From contig RHGE01000021.1 in NCBI GenBank assembly GCA_004296775.1, positions 1-64,000 on the forward strand: a DNA stretch of 64,000 nucleotides, written 5' to 3'. The notes beneath the pieces were generated by a model, which saw only the letters and a list, made by a program, of their open reading frames with translations, did not search any database and was not told the origin of the DNA. The DNA comes from Marinilabiliaceae bacterium JC017. Lineage in GTDB: Bacteria; Bacteroidota; Bacteroidia; Bacteroidales; Marinilabiliaceae. This document shows positions 36,890 through 45,944 of the stretch, piece after piece. Both the position numbers and the translations under genes were made by a program. How positions within the stretch are numbered: the first letter of the stretch is position 1; each line of letters begins with the position of its first letter.

Positions 36890-37101
36890 TATTTTTGCGC
36901 TCAGATTTTGGCGACCTGCAGGTATTGTTGACCAATCAACCATCGTTTCTCACCTTGAAATCCAAAACCGCCCGGTTTTGAAAAAAATGGTTGTTGCAGA
37001 TTCCGACAGGGACAAGGTCTCGCCCGGTTTATTTTCATTCATTTATTATAGAAGATTGTATAACCGGCTTCAGACGTGCTGTTACAACGCACCCGCTGAA
37101 G
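36890..37101 (+). promoter_or_regulatory. Promoter box and long structured leader of the MATE exporter gene
   Basis: TATTTTTG (36890-36897) matches the TAnnTTTG box; no clear -33 TTG is seen. The leader to the ATG at 37122 is then over 200 bases, with hairpins: CAAAACCG/CGGTTTTG (36963-36980), GCC-GGTT/AACCGGC (37022-37067 region, one bulge), and CTTCAG (37068-37073)/CTGAAG (37096-37101) enclosing GTGC/GCAC. I cannot match it to a known riboswitch class. Confidence 0.4.
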
Positions 37102-37121
37102 TTCCTTATTCGTTTTGATTT

Positions 37122-38480
37122 ATGAAGAGATACTGGAGGTTACACCGTCCGCATTACAAAGAGACCTGGCAACTGGGCTTGCCGGTGATCATAGCCCAAA
37201 TTGGACAGATCACCGTAGGACTGGCCGACAACATGATGATTGGACGCCTGGGCGCCACCCAACTGGCCGCTGCTTCCTTTGCCAATACCCTATTTGCCCT
37301 GCCATTAATATTTGGAATGGGCTTCGCCATGGCTATTACCCCCATGATTGGCCAGGCTTATGGCGATAAAAAACCCGCACAAGTAGCCCTGTGGTGGAAA
37401 AGCGGATTGATTTCCAACATCATTATGGCCGCCATCTTGCTTTTGACCATTTTGTTGCTTCACCAACTGATGCCGTTCATGGGGCAACCCAATAGCATAC
37501 TGCCTCTCTCCCAACCCTATTTTATTATCATTGGTTTCTCCATTATTCCCCTTATGGTGTTCTTATCGGGCAAGCAAACAACCGAAGGAATGTCGGATAC
37601 CCGCACGGCGATGATCATCACCCTTTCGGCCAACGTGCTGAACATTGCAGGCAACTACATCCTGATCAATGGAAAACTGGGTTTACCGGTTTTGGGACTA
37701 AATGGAGCCGGTATCTCCACACTAATAGCCAGGATATTCATGGCAGTTGGCATGACCATCGCCATCTCACGCAATAAAATGATCCGGGAGGGACTAAATA
37801 ACATTATCCAACCCCAGGCTATTCGGAACGCACTCAAACGCCTCTATTCCCTGGGACTGCCAATGGGTATACACATGTTCTCTGAAGCCTCTGCTTTCAA
37901 TCTGGCCGCCATCATGATGGGTTGGATCGGCGAATTAGGACTGGCGGCTCACCAGGTTGTCATCAGCTTATCTACATTTGGCTTCATGCTTTATCAGGGC
38001 ATTGGTGTTAGTACCACCATACGGGTGAGTCAACTTACTTCGCGCCAAATACCCGGGCTGATCAAACGGGCCGGCAAGGCATCTACCCAGATTGTAGTAG
38101 CCATGGTCATTGTCATCTCTTCTTTCTTCATCCTCGGACGCCATTGGTTGCCAACACTATTTACGACCAATGCAGAAGTGATTCGTATCTCTTCGGAACT
38201 AATCGTCATCATGGTTATCTTTCAAATATTTGATGCCCTCCAGATTATCTATGCCGGCATCCTAAGAGGTCTGTCTGATGCCAAGATACCCGGCATCATC
38301 ACCTTTACTTCCTATTTCATCATTGCCCTTCCCGTCAGCTATTGGGCAGCTTTCAAGGGAGGATTGGGAGAACCGGGCATATGGCTTGGATTCCCGGTGG
38401 GATTAAGCATATGTGCTTTGCTCTTTTACATCAGGATCCGATACATACTGCGACAACAGCAATACGCCTTCTCCCGGTAA
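37122..38480 (+). CDS. MATE-family multidrug/sodium antiporter
   Basis: 452 residues with about 12 membrane helices, the normal size for MATE. The start LGLPVIIAQIGQITVGLADNMMIGRLGATQLAAASFANT is the classic first-helix signature with the conserved D, and the second half repeats it (GLPMGIHMFSEASAFNLAAIMMGWIGELGLAAHQV). MATE proteins export cationic drugs or metabolites in exchange for Na+ or H+. The gene has a long structured leader with inverted repeats, which is unusual and may control it. Stands alone; the next gene is 208 bp away beyond a hairpin. Confidence 0.93.
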   Translation: MKRYWRLHRPHYKETWQLGLPVIIAQIGQITVGLADNMMIGRLGATQLAAASFANTLFALPLIFGMGFAMAITPMIGQAYGDKKPAQVALWWKSGLISNIIMAAILLLTILLLHQLMPFMGQPNSILPLSQPYFIIIGFSIIPLMVFLSGKQTTEGMSDTRTAMIITLSANVLNIAGNYILINGKLGLPVLGLNGAGISTLIARIFMAVGMTIAISRNKMIREGLNNIIQPQAIRNALKRLYSLGLPMGIHMFSEASAFNLAAIMMGWIGELGLAAHQVVISLSTFGFMLYQGIGVSTTIRVSQLTSRQIPGLIKRAGKASTQIVVAMVIVISSFFILGRHWLPTLFTTNAEVIRISSELIVIMVIFQIFDALQIIYAGILRGLSDAKIPGIITFTSYFIIALPVSYWAAFKGGLGEPGIWLGFPVGLSICALLFYIRIRYILRQQQYAFSR

Positions 38481-38534
38481 AGTGCCATTTGACTTTCTAC
38501 TCATAACACTTGCATGAAGAGGAGTATATGCTAA

Positions 38535-38579
38535 TTTTGAACCATTGCAAGCCATTGACGATGGCTTGAAGGTTCAAAA
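38535..38579. promoter_or_regulatory. Strong 45-base hairpin between MATE and cyclase genes
   Basis: TTTTGAACC (38535-38543) pairs with GGTTCAAAA (38571-38579), then CAAGCCAT (38548-38555) with ATGGCTTG (38561-38568), with a small internal loop. There is no following T run. It may be a terminator with unusual tail, an mRNA end or a small RNA structure. Stem quality is high; function unknown. Confidence 0.6.
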
Positions 38580-38688
38580 GACACCCTTAACGGGGTACTA
38601 TAACAGAAAATCGAATGATTAAAAGAGATAACAATTAATAAGGCTCAACATCTTTGAATCCAAAAACGATTACCTAAAACCCAACCAC

Positions 38689-39312
38689 ATGGCCACGATT
38701 ATTGACCTTTCACACACACTCGACAACAACACACCGGTTTTTCCGGATGATACATCCATTGAGCTGAAACAGGATGCCTTCCTGGAAAAAGACGGATATA
38801 CTAATTTCACCCTGAAAACCGGGATGCACATAGGCACACACCTCGACGGCCCCTGGCACATCTCCAATAACACCATCACGATTGATCGTGTTCCCCTCGA
38901 CCAATTCTGTGGCAAAGCAATAAAGGTAGCTACCGGGGTAAATACTCCGGTTATTACAACCGATCTCCTACCACAAACATTACCGGCCGGCACTGAGATT
39001 CTTTTATTTCATACGGGGCATCAGGATAAGTGGCAAACAGATGTCTATTTTGAGGATTTCCCTGTTTTTTCAACCGAGGTAGTAGAATACCTTTTGAAGC
39101 ATCAAATCAAAATCATCGGTCTAGACACCCCCTCACCTGATAAATCACCCTATGCTATCCACAAAGCCCTTTTGGAAGGAGACATCTTAATTGTCGAAAA
39201 CCTCACAAATCTGCATTTGTTACCGGCTAACAAACAATTTGACTTCTCTGCCTTTCCACTAAAGGTTTCCGCAGACAGTTCACCAGTGAGAGCCGTCGCA
39301 CGCATTGAATAA
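38689..39312 (+). CDS. Cyclase-family hydrolase (kynurenine formamidase-like)
   Basis: 207 residues of the cyclase/KynB fold. The metal-binding motif HxGTHxDxPxH is complete: H47, G49, T50, H51, D53, P55, H57 in MHIGTHLDGPWH. The start IIDLSHTLDNNTPVFPDD and GLDTPSPDKSPYAIHKALL are further family marks. Such enzymes hydrolyse N-formyl-kynurenine or related amides with zinc. Tryptophan-pathway neighbours are absent, so the substrate is open. A hairpin upstream (38535-38579) lies between it and the MATE gene. Confidence 0.9.
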   Translation: MATIIDLSHTLDNNTPVFPDDTSIELKQDAFLEKDGYTNFTLKTGMHIGTHLDGPWHISNNTITIDRVPLDQFCGKAIKVATGVNTPVITTDLLPQTLPAGTEILLFHTGHQDKWQTDVYFEDFPVFSTEVVEYLLKHQIKIIGLDTPSPDKSPYAIHKALLEGDILIVENLTNLHLLPANKQFDFSAFPLKVSADSSPVRAVARIE

Positions 39313-39416
39313 ATAAAAATTCAGTGATCCCAATTATAATGGAAACTCGCAACTTTCCATACGCATCGCCTAAAATATGATGTAAAGATTAAGCGAATCA
39401 GGTAACAGGAAGGGGA

Positions 39417-39461
39417 TAAAAAAAGCAATGCCCCGTTAACCATTAAGGATTAACGAGGCAT
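39417..39461 (-). terminator. Terminator of the DUF6261-type gene
   Basis: ATGCCCCGTTAA (39428-39439) pairs with TTAACGAGGCAT (39450-39461), one mismatch. The A run before it (39417-39424) is a T run on the minus strand, 25 bp past the stop. Confidence 0.88.
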
Positions 39462-39485
39462 AAGCATGAACAAAAAATCCAGATG

Positions 39486-40223
39486 CTAACACTTATTAGC
39501 TACGAGCATCTCCTCTGCAGCAGTCTGTTTCTGCGCTATATTTATTGACGATAATTCCTCTTTAACCAATTCATTCATCTGCCGGATTATATCATCCCAT
39601 TCTATTCTCCCTGTCAACTCCTGCATTAACTCTAAATGTCGAAACAATTTTTCCAACGTCTTACGAATAGAAGCACAAGCTTCACGGGTATTATTATCTG
39701 GCTTTATTTCTTTACTTTCTAACCGTTCCACCACACTTTGCTCAAACTTACATTGTGCATTCCTGGCAGCTTTGATCCATTTTTTAGCAATGATTTTATT
39801 ACTCGCTTCTCGCAATTCAACATTATTTTCCAATTCAAATAAAAGCCGCCTGGTCTTAATAGACTGCAGATTATAACTTTCTGATTCAATTCGCCCTCTA
39901 TACCAACTGAGTGTTTTCCAGATTATTTCAGCAGCTTCTCTTTTCTCTTCTTCCTGGGCAAAGCAACAGGCATAACAATAATAATTTAAGGCTTCTACTG
40001 TTCGATCTCTCAATGCATCATGCTTAACGATGGATTGTGTTTGCTGGTTTATCATTTCATTCTCCAAATCTTGTTCGATTTGCAGAATGTTTCCTACTAA
40101 TGTATTTAGTAGTTTCTCTATTCCGGTGATGTTTCCTCTTCGCTTTATTACCGCTACAATTTTCATCGCGATTCTTCGGTAATCTTCAACTTTAAGAGAA
40201 GGGAATGTAATTCGACTGATCAT
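39486..40223 (-). CDS. DUF6261-type helical protein, function unknown
   Basis: 245 residues, soluble and nearly all helical. Conserved part: ALRDRTVEALNYYCYACCFAQ then EEEKREAAEIIWKTLSWY, matching the paralogue at 49.2 kb (GLRDDCVTGLNYYCKAYACC). Two tyrosine-cysteine rich helices and a C-terminal helix IEWDDIIRQMNELVKEEL are common to both. Proteins of this kind (I would place them in DUF6261) occur in several copies per genome in Bacteroidota. Role unknown. Own terminator, so monocistronic. Unlike its paralogue and the helical protein at 33 kb, I see no tandem array upstream within 300 bp. Confidence 0.75.
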   Translation of the reverse strand: MISRITFPSLKVEDYRRIAMKIVAVIKRRGNITGIEKLLNTLVGNILQIEQDLENEMINQQTQSIVKHDALRDRTVEALNYYCYACCFAQEEEKREAAEIIWKTLSWYRGRIESESYNLQSIKTRRLLFELENNVELREASNKIIAKKWIKAARNAQCKFEQSVVERLESKEIKPDNNTREACASIRKTLEKLFRHLELMQELTGRIEWDDIIRQMNELVKEELSSINIAQKQTAAEEMLVANKC

Positions 40224-40516
40224 GCTGGTTAAATATTTAATGGTTTTACTTTTTTCAAAATTTCTTATTGAATATAACTATTTTTTATACCTAAGGCAAG
40301 AGGTATTTTAGTTTTCCCTACCATTCTATTTAACTCCATAAAAAACCAAAAGCCATATTTCATCTACACTCAGACATGTTTTCAGAGCAAGTTAATACAC
40401 CCTTATTTATATCAATTCCAGATAACAAGCAAAAACTTACCCTTCTCTCCAACTGACAGAAATATGAAAACATCCATCAAATCTTTTACATTTGGAAAAT
40501 AAAAAATACTTCGGGG

Positions 40517-41677
40517 ATGTATAATATTGATTTGAGATTTGATGTATTCTCATCTTTTATTCTGCTTGGCGTTGTTCAGTGCCTTTTTCTTACCTATTTC
40601 TTTCTAAAGAAAGATAACCGTGAACTGATATCAAACCTTTTCAATGGATTAACGATATTCTGCATCAGCATGGTGACCTTGGACATTTGGTTGAATTATA
40701 CCGGCTATATGGCCAAAATCATCTTCATGGACAATTTCTCCGAGCCATTCAACTTTGCCATTGCACCACTGGCCTACCTGTATGTGCGCACCAGCATTAA
40801 ACCCGACATCAAGAAAAAGGATTATTTACATTTCATCCCCTTTATCTTTTTGGTACTATACTCCTTCTTTTACTTTCTTCAAAGTAATGAATATAAGTTC
40901 AACTCTTTTCTCTATTCTTATCATCCATCCTTTCCCCGCATTGCATTTACTCAGTCCTTTCGCAGCGATCCCCTCGCCGTCAGGGAGAATCTCAGCCTGC
41001 TAATTCTAGCCCATTTCCTTATATACCTGTCTTTATCCTTCCGAATAATATACCTGCAATCAAAAAGCATGCACCAATCATTCCACAAGCCACAAAACCA
41101 TTCCCTCCGTTGGTTAAGGAATAACATGATTCATTTCTTTGCAGTCATTGTTCTATTCGTCTTTATAAAAACAACCTTTAAACACGACCTGGGGGACTAC
41201 CTCATTGCTTCTTATACCAGCATCCTTATCTACCTCATCAGCTTTCATGTGATCAATCACTCCAGCTTCTTTGGCCAGAACAGGCTCGACCAGACCGCCC
41301 GAAAATATGAGAAATCATCCCTGAATAAGACACAAAAAGAGGCCATATTAAGCAAACTGCAGGAGATGATGAAAAGCGAAAAGTATTACATCAATAATAT
41401 GGCCTCCCTTCCCCATTTGGCAAAAAGCATTGGTGAATCCCGCCATCATGTTTCGCAAGTTATCAATGAAGAAATTGGTAAAAGCTTTTTTGAATGGCTG
41501 GCCGAAAATCGTATTGAAGAAGCCAAACGCCTCCTCTCTGATGTGCAAACCAATACTATCACCATTGATGAACTGGCGGAAAAAGTAGGATATAACTCAA
41601 AGTCGGCCTTCAACAAAGCTTTTAAAAAACTTACCCAACTCACACCCACCCAGTTCAGGGCTCAAGACAAATACTAA
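40517..41677 (+). CDS. Membrane-bound AraC-family regulator
   Basis: 386 residues. The N-terminal ~270 residues contain about seven membrane helices (for example SSFILLGVVQCLFLTYFFL, HFIPFIFLVLYSFFYFL, LLILAHFLIYLSLSFRIIYL). The C-terminal HTH of AraC type has LPHLAKSIGESRHHVSQVINEEIGKSFFEWLAENRIEEAKRLL and then TIDELAEKVGYNSKSAFNKAFKKLTQLTPTQF, both helices of the double HTH. Such proteins of Bacteroidota sense a membrane or extracellular signal and act on DNA. The acyltransferase gene follows after 103 bp in the same direction and could be its target. Confidence 0.9.
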   Translation: MYNIDLRFDVFSSFILLGVVQCLFLTYFFLKKDNRELISNLFNGLTIFCISMVTLDIWLNYTGYMAKIIFMDNFSEPFNFAIAPLAYLYVRTSIKPDIKKKDYLHFIPFIFLVLYSFFYFLQSNEYKFNSFLYSYHPSFPRIAFTQSFRSDPLAVRENLSLLILAHFLIYLSLSFRIIYLQSKSMHQSFHKPQNHSLRWLRNNMIHFFAVIVLFVFIKTTFKHDLGDYLIASYTSILIYLISFHVINHSSFFGQNRLDQTARKYEKSSLNKTQKEAILSKLQEMMKSEKYYINNMASLPHLAKSIGESRHHVSQVINEEIGKSFFEWLAENRIEEAKRLLSDVQTNTITIDELAEKVGYNSKSAFNKAFKKLTQLTPTQFRAQDKY

Positions 41678-41681
41678 AACA

Positions 41682-41707
41682 CCGTGTTTGCTTATCGGGA
41701 AACACGG
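41682..41707 (+). terminator. Possible terminator after the AraC-type gene
   Basis: CCGTGTTT (41682-41689) pairs with AAACACGG (41700-41707). The tail CTTTCC is a poor T run, so read-through into the acyltransferase gene is likely. Confidence 0.5.
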
Positions 41708-41780
41708 CTTTCCGACCAGGTAATGCGGTAAAACCCCTAATTGTGCCTTTAATTTGAGGAAAACTTAAAAACTTCCGATT

Positions 41781-42962
41781 ATGAAGCCACAAGCAAAAAC
41801 ACGTCAATATGAAATTGACTGGATCAGAATTATTTTAATTCTTAGTGTCTTTATTTACCACCTGGGAATGATCTTTAACACCTGGGACTGGCACATAAAA
41901 AGTGATGCCCAGGTTGAAGGACTCACTTACTTTATGGATTTTTTCCATAATTGGCGCATGTCACTATTATTCCTTGTTTCCGGGGCCGGCACCTATTATG
42001 CTCTTGGAGTAAGATCCTTTAGCCAATACACATCCGAAAGAGCAAAAAAGCTTTTAATCCCTTTTATTGCCGGGATTATACTGCTTGTTCCGGTGCAGGT
42101 TTATATTGAAAAAAGCGGCCAGTACCCTTCGTTATTTCATTTCTACCCGCATATGTTCGATGGGTCATATCCTTCCGGAAATTTCAGCTGGCACCACCTG
42201 TGGTTCATTCTGTACCTGTTCACCATGTCACTCCTGGCGATCCCTTTTATCTGGTTTTTCCGCTCCTCCCGCGGGCAGAAACTATATGCATACCTGGAGC
42301 GATTAGCCGGTTTTAAAGGCGCCCTTATCAGCCTGGCCATTCCTATTTTACTATCCCAACTTATCTTACGTCCCTACTATCCACGAGAGACTCATTCCCT
42401 TCATGACGACTGGGCCTTTTACACCCTTTTCTTTTTTTATTTTCTTTATGGTTACCTGTTATTATCCAATGTGGTGATTAAAAAACAGCTATTGCAACAA
42501 CGACGGTTGCATTTACTCGTTGCTTTCCTTTTCACCATTGGAAAATATGTACCAGCATATCTCTTCTCTTCAGATAAAATGGTTAACACGGTCAGTGGTA
42601 TATCCACCATCTTTATGAGCTGGACAATTAGCCTGGTTATATTGGGATATGCACAAAAATACCTGCGAAAAGATAATCCCTGGCGTCCGGTTTTAAACGA
42701 GGCTATATATCCATTCTATCTGCTGCATCAACCTATCCTTATAATTGTAGCCAACTACATCCTACCCATGAACTTTGGTATTTTAACCAGCTTTTCATTG
42801 ATTATGGTGATTTCTCTGATTCTTATTATTACCGTCTACTATACCCTTGTCTATCCATTCAATAGTGTACGCGTTATTTTTGGAATGAAACCGTTACAAA
42901 ACTCAAAAAGAAAAGCACTTGCATTATCATTTGCAGGGAGAAACCATGAAAAACAAAAGTAA
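41781..42962 (+). CDS. Acyltransferase 3-family integral membrane protein
   Basis: 393 residues with about ten membrane helices. YEIDWIRIILILSVFIYHLGMIF (10-32) carries the family DxxR/H catalytic region, with H28 as the expected catalytic histidine. FHNWRMSLLFLVSGAGTYYALG is the second conserved helix, and the C-terminus NEAIYPFYLLHQPILIIVANY completes the fold. Family members acylate periplasmic or surface glycans (OafA/MdoC-like). The acceptor cannot be named. It follows the AraC-type regulator and may belong with it. Confidence 0.88.
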   Translation: MKPQAKTRQYEIDWIRIILILSVFIYHLGMIFNTWDWHIKSDAQVEGLTYFMDFFHNWRMSLLFLVSGAGTYYALGVRSFSQYTSERAKKLLIPFIAGIILLVPVQVYIEKSGQYPSLFHFYPHMFDGSYPSGNFSWHHLWFILYLFTMSLLAIPFIWFFRSSRGQKLYAYLERLAGFKGALISLAIPILLSQLILRPYYPRETHSLHDDWAFYTLFFFYFLYGYLLLSNVVIKKQLLQQRRLHLLVAFLFTIGKYVPAYLFSSDKMVNTVSGISTIFMSWTISLVILGYAQKYLRKDNPWRPVLNEAIYPFYLLHQPILIIVANYILPMNFGILTSFSLIMVISLILIITVYYTLVYPFNSVRVIFGMKPLQNSKRKALALSFAGRNHEKQK

Positions 42963-43217
42963 ACAGGTAGTTCGTTTTCCTTACACGCATCCCTATTTTC
43001 AAATGAGGAAAATTAAAACATCTCAACAGAACAAAATGATTTGTCATTTATAATATGTTATCTATTTTTGGACATAGATAGCTTATACAAAAGCTATAGC
43101 TGAACCAAATCTGGGTCTTTGACAGATCCATAATACACTTGACCATATAATAACATACGGACTTTAGATAAAAAAAACGCTTTAATACATTTTAAGTAAC
43201 CAAAAAACAATTCAAAT

Positions 43218-43754
43218 ATGAAAACACTCATTCTTATCGGCGCATTAACCGCCATTATCCTACTCATCATAACATGGTACGGAGGGTTTAAAACCATTAA
43301 AATAAGAACAGAAAATGTCGGCGGCGAATACTTCGTTTACGAATCCTTACAAGGAGACTACAGGCAGTCTGCCAGCGCCATGGATCGCATCTACCAAGCC
43401 TTATTAAAAGAGGAAATAACAACAATTAAGGGAGCAGGCGTTTACTATGACAATCCTCAAAAGGTAGAAAAAGCCAATTTACATTGTGAAGCCGGTTGTT
43501 TACTGGAAGCAGCAGACAAAAATAAAATAGAGCAACTAAAAGATCATTATCTGATTAAACAACTGGAACGAAAGGAATACCTTGTCACTTCATTCCCCTA
43601 CAAAAACAAACTCTCCGTATTTTTTAGCTTGATGAAGGTATACCCGGCACTTCAGAAATATTGTAAAACAAAAGGGTATACGGAAGATACGCCCGTTACT
43701 GAGATTTATGACATTCCCAGCAAACAAATACTATATCGAAAAGAGATCTTGTAA
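43218..43754 (+). CDS. Membrane-anchored GyrI-like ligand-binding protein
   Basis: 178 residues. One N-terminal membrane helix (LILIGALTAIILLIITWYG), then a soluble domain: GGEYFVYESLQGDYRQSASAMDRIYQALL, TIKGAGVYYDNPQKV, LHCEAGCLLE, KEYLVTSFPYKNKLSVFFSLMKVYPALQKYC, and VTEIYDIPSKQILYR. The order of strands and helices matches GyrI-like/SHS2 small-molecule binding domains. The helix would anchor it to the inner membrane. Role unknown: sequestration or sensing. A strong hairpin follows the stop. Confidence 0.7.
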   Translation: MKTLILIGALTAIILLIITWYGGFKTIKIRTENVGGEYFVYESLQGDYRQSASAMDRIYQALLKEEITTIKGAGVYYDNPQKVEKANLHCEAGCLLEAADKNKIEQLKDHYLIKQLERKEYLVTSFPYKNKLSVFFSLMKVYPALQKYCKTKGYTEDTPVTEIYDIPSKQILYRKEIL

Positions 43755-43804
43755 CAATTCTCCCCTAAAACTAATTATCGTATCTCCTCCTAAAGATAAA
43801 AATA

Positions 43805-43844
43805 CACTGCCCGAATCAACCAGTAAAAGTTGGTTCGGGCAGTG
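43805..43844 (+). terminator. Strong hairpin after the GyrI-like gene
   Basis: CACTGCCCGAA-T-CAAC (43805-43820) pairs with GTTG-G-TTCGGGCAGTG (43829-43844), a 16-bp stem with one wobble. The tail is AGGCTAATTT rather than a T run. Very likely a terminator or processed 3' end. Confidence 0.7.
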
Positions 43845-43931
43845 AGGCTAATTTGTAGCAAGCTTAAGCCTTTTACTCTCTTAATAACGTGGTTCTGTGA
43901 ATTTATTGCGATTCACACCAAATAAATTTGT

Positions 43932-43963
43932 AAAAAAAACATCCCGGCACAAAGGCCGGGATG
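43932..43963 (-). terminator. Terminator of the PNGase F-like gene
   Basis: CATCCCGGC (43940-43948) pairs perfectly with GCCGGGATG (43955-43963); the eight A before it give the T run on the minus strand. Confidence 0.9.
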
Positions 43964-44041
43964 AAACAAACTTGTTTATATATAAATAAAAAAAGAAGCC
44001 GTTTTATTAATCTATCGATAACTAATACATACCTCATCGTG

Positions 44042-45775
44042 TTATTCCATCTCACCCAAAAGGATGCCGGAGATACTCCAGGCACTAAAGCTATTGCCGG
44101 CAGGTGCTCCAAGAGGAATTGCAACTTTTAGGGTATGTTTTCCCGGCTTCAAAACTGGCAATGGAATAAGTTCAGGATTGGTTGCTGTACCCGGACACCA
44201 GCCAGAGCGGCTTAAGTCACTTGATGATTCACCATTCCAGAAATTACCGGAAACAGGGTTGTATTTGCGGTGTGTGGCACAATCAGTGCGCCAGGGCGTA
44301 AAATTAAATACACAATCCCCATCAATAAATATCTCATTGGTTTTTGGATTAAACTCGTCGCCACCGCCCCAGCCACCATGGCCAGTTGTGATATAACGCA
44401 ACTGAAGGTTTTTGGCGCCCTCTGGCACTTCGAATGTAACGGTGAGGCTATCCTGTTTAAACATGGTACCATAACGTTGTCCACCCATCTCCATCACATT
44501 ACAGGTGTTGAAAAGAGGTAACGAAAAACTCTTTTTCTCATTTTCCGTTTGCCACTCATAGCTACCCGGATAGGCTTTTATGTCGAGGCTCACAATATGA
44601 CCTCCCTTATCGTAGTTACCTATGAAAGCACCTACCAACACTTCGTCCTGAAGGTATGGCTTCAACGCTGTTACATCCTGCTTATAGAAGGTTGAGTCTT
44701 CCCACTCCACATTTTTTATCTTAACCCGGTCATTAAAATGACGAATACCAAAAGGCGTAAAGAAACGAACCAATTCAACCAGTGGCTCATAGTTATCAGT
44801 AAGCGTTACCCCTTGATAGTCGAGGCTATCGTTGTCATAATAGATAGGCAAAGTGTTCATCCCATCGCGTAATCCATCCCAAAATGACTGCTCGCGGTTG
44901 GTGGGAATCACAAATACCGAACCTGTACGATCGTAAGCATCTCCGTTACTGTATTGAGTAATTTCAGCAAAAAGGGAATAATGGTCGGGTATAACCGGCA
45001 ACTTCACTTTCTTCACAATTAAAGTACCACCGGCAAAATGGTATGTTTTTCCCAATTCGGGTTCACCTACTGGTGTCTTTTCCTTACCCCAACATAGTTG
45101 TTCCTGATCAAACACACGAGTGGTAATTACCATCTTCTCCCGCTTGATATCACCTAATGCATTTCGATCAACCAATACGCCCGGATTAGCCGGTAAAAGG
45201 TTGGCTTTTGCTTTTTTGCGGTTGATTTTAATATCACTGGCAACCGTCTCATAACTACCATTGCGAATGACACTCAACACCAAACCAGGAACTTCGCCTA
45301 CGGTAGGCATGGGTGAACCTTGCAAACCGGCTTTTTCAGTGTACCATATCTCTATTTGATTGGAGTTGATAACCACTTTGGCTTTCTTACAGGTATAACC
45401 CAATATTTTACGTGTCTCCTCCGTCAGCTCCACTTTAGGCAGCTTGTCAAAAGAGGTTTCAGCATAATAGGCATCACCATCATCGTAATTCACAGAAAAC
45501 AATATGTTACGACCAGCATAATCCACATAACTGGCCGCATGGGCAAAACCGGGAATAAGCTGTTTCACATCCGGACTATTCCGCCATATCTTAACGCTGT
45601 TCATGGCATATTCCACAAACATAGCCGGCATATCCTTTTCCTCTTCGCCGTTTACAATTGCTTTATAGGTAACCACCCCGCTTTTAGAATACTTATCCCT
45701 GGGAGTCGCACTCATTGATCCGCAGAAGACCATCAAGCCCAAAAACAGAAGGCTTACAATTTGTTTATGATTCAT
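44042..45775 (-). CDS. Secreted GLPGLI/PNGase F-like protein
   Basis: 577 residues with a signal peptide (SLLFLGLMVFCGSMSA). The first ~240 residues look like a GLPGLI-type beta domain: KILGYTCKKAKVVI, IEIWYTEKAGLQGSP and GEVPGLVLSV. The C-terminal ~330 residues resemble PNGase F: the late signature TGHGGWGGGDEFNPKTNEIF (from residue ~463), TPWRTDCATHRKYNP, SGWCPGTATNP and HTLKVAIPLGAPAG. The enzyme would cleave N-glycans from glycoproteins outside the cell. It could work with the GH92 mannosidase and sulfatases upstream in this window. Activity is inferred; the N-terminal domain's role is unknown. Own terminator. Confidence 0.85.
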   Translation of the reverse strand: MNHKQIVSLLFLGLMVFCGSMSATPRDKYSKSGVVTYKAIVNGEEEKDMPAMFVEYAMNSVKIWRNSPDVKQLIPGFAHAASYVDYAGRNILFSVNYDDGDAYYAETSFDKLPKVELTEETRKILGYTCKKAKVVINSNQIEIWYTEKAGLQGSPMPTVGEVPGLVLSVIRNGSYETVASDIKINRKKAKANLLPANPGVLVDRNALGDIKREKMVITTRVFDQEQLCWGKEKTPVGEPELGKTYHFAGGTLIVKKVKLPVIPDHYSLFAEITQYSNGDAYDRTGSVFVIPTNREQSFWDGLRDGMNTLPIYYDNDSLDYQGVTLTDNYEPLVELVRFFTPFGIRHFNDRVKIKNVEWEDSTFYKQDVTALKPYLQDEVLVGAFIGNYDKGGHIVSLDIKAYPGSYEWQTENEKKSFSLPLFNTCNVMEMGGQRYGTMFKQDSLTVTFEVPEGAKNLQLRYITTGHGGWGGGDEFNPKTNEIFIDGDCVFNFTPWRTDCATHRKYNPVSGNFWNGESSSDLSRSGWCPGTATNPELIPLPVLKPGKHTLKVAIPLGAPAGNSFSAWSISGILLGEME

Positions 45776-45944
45776 CCTTGCAATAGTTTTTTATTTATGG
45801 CAAAACTATACAATCCCACTCGTAAGAATTACCCACTCATGTTCGGTGACAGGTGGAAATGTTCACTTGTAGTGCGGCAAATTTATTTACTGAAGATAGA
45901 AATGTGGATAATAAGGCGGTTGATTACAGATCCCGGAAAACAAA

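Noticed and set aside
36963-36980. CAAAACCG/CGGTTTTG stem as a terminator of the Mut7-C gene
   Set aside because: It is followed by A bases, not T, and lies 170 bp past the stop.
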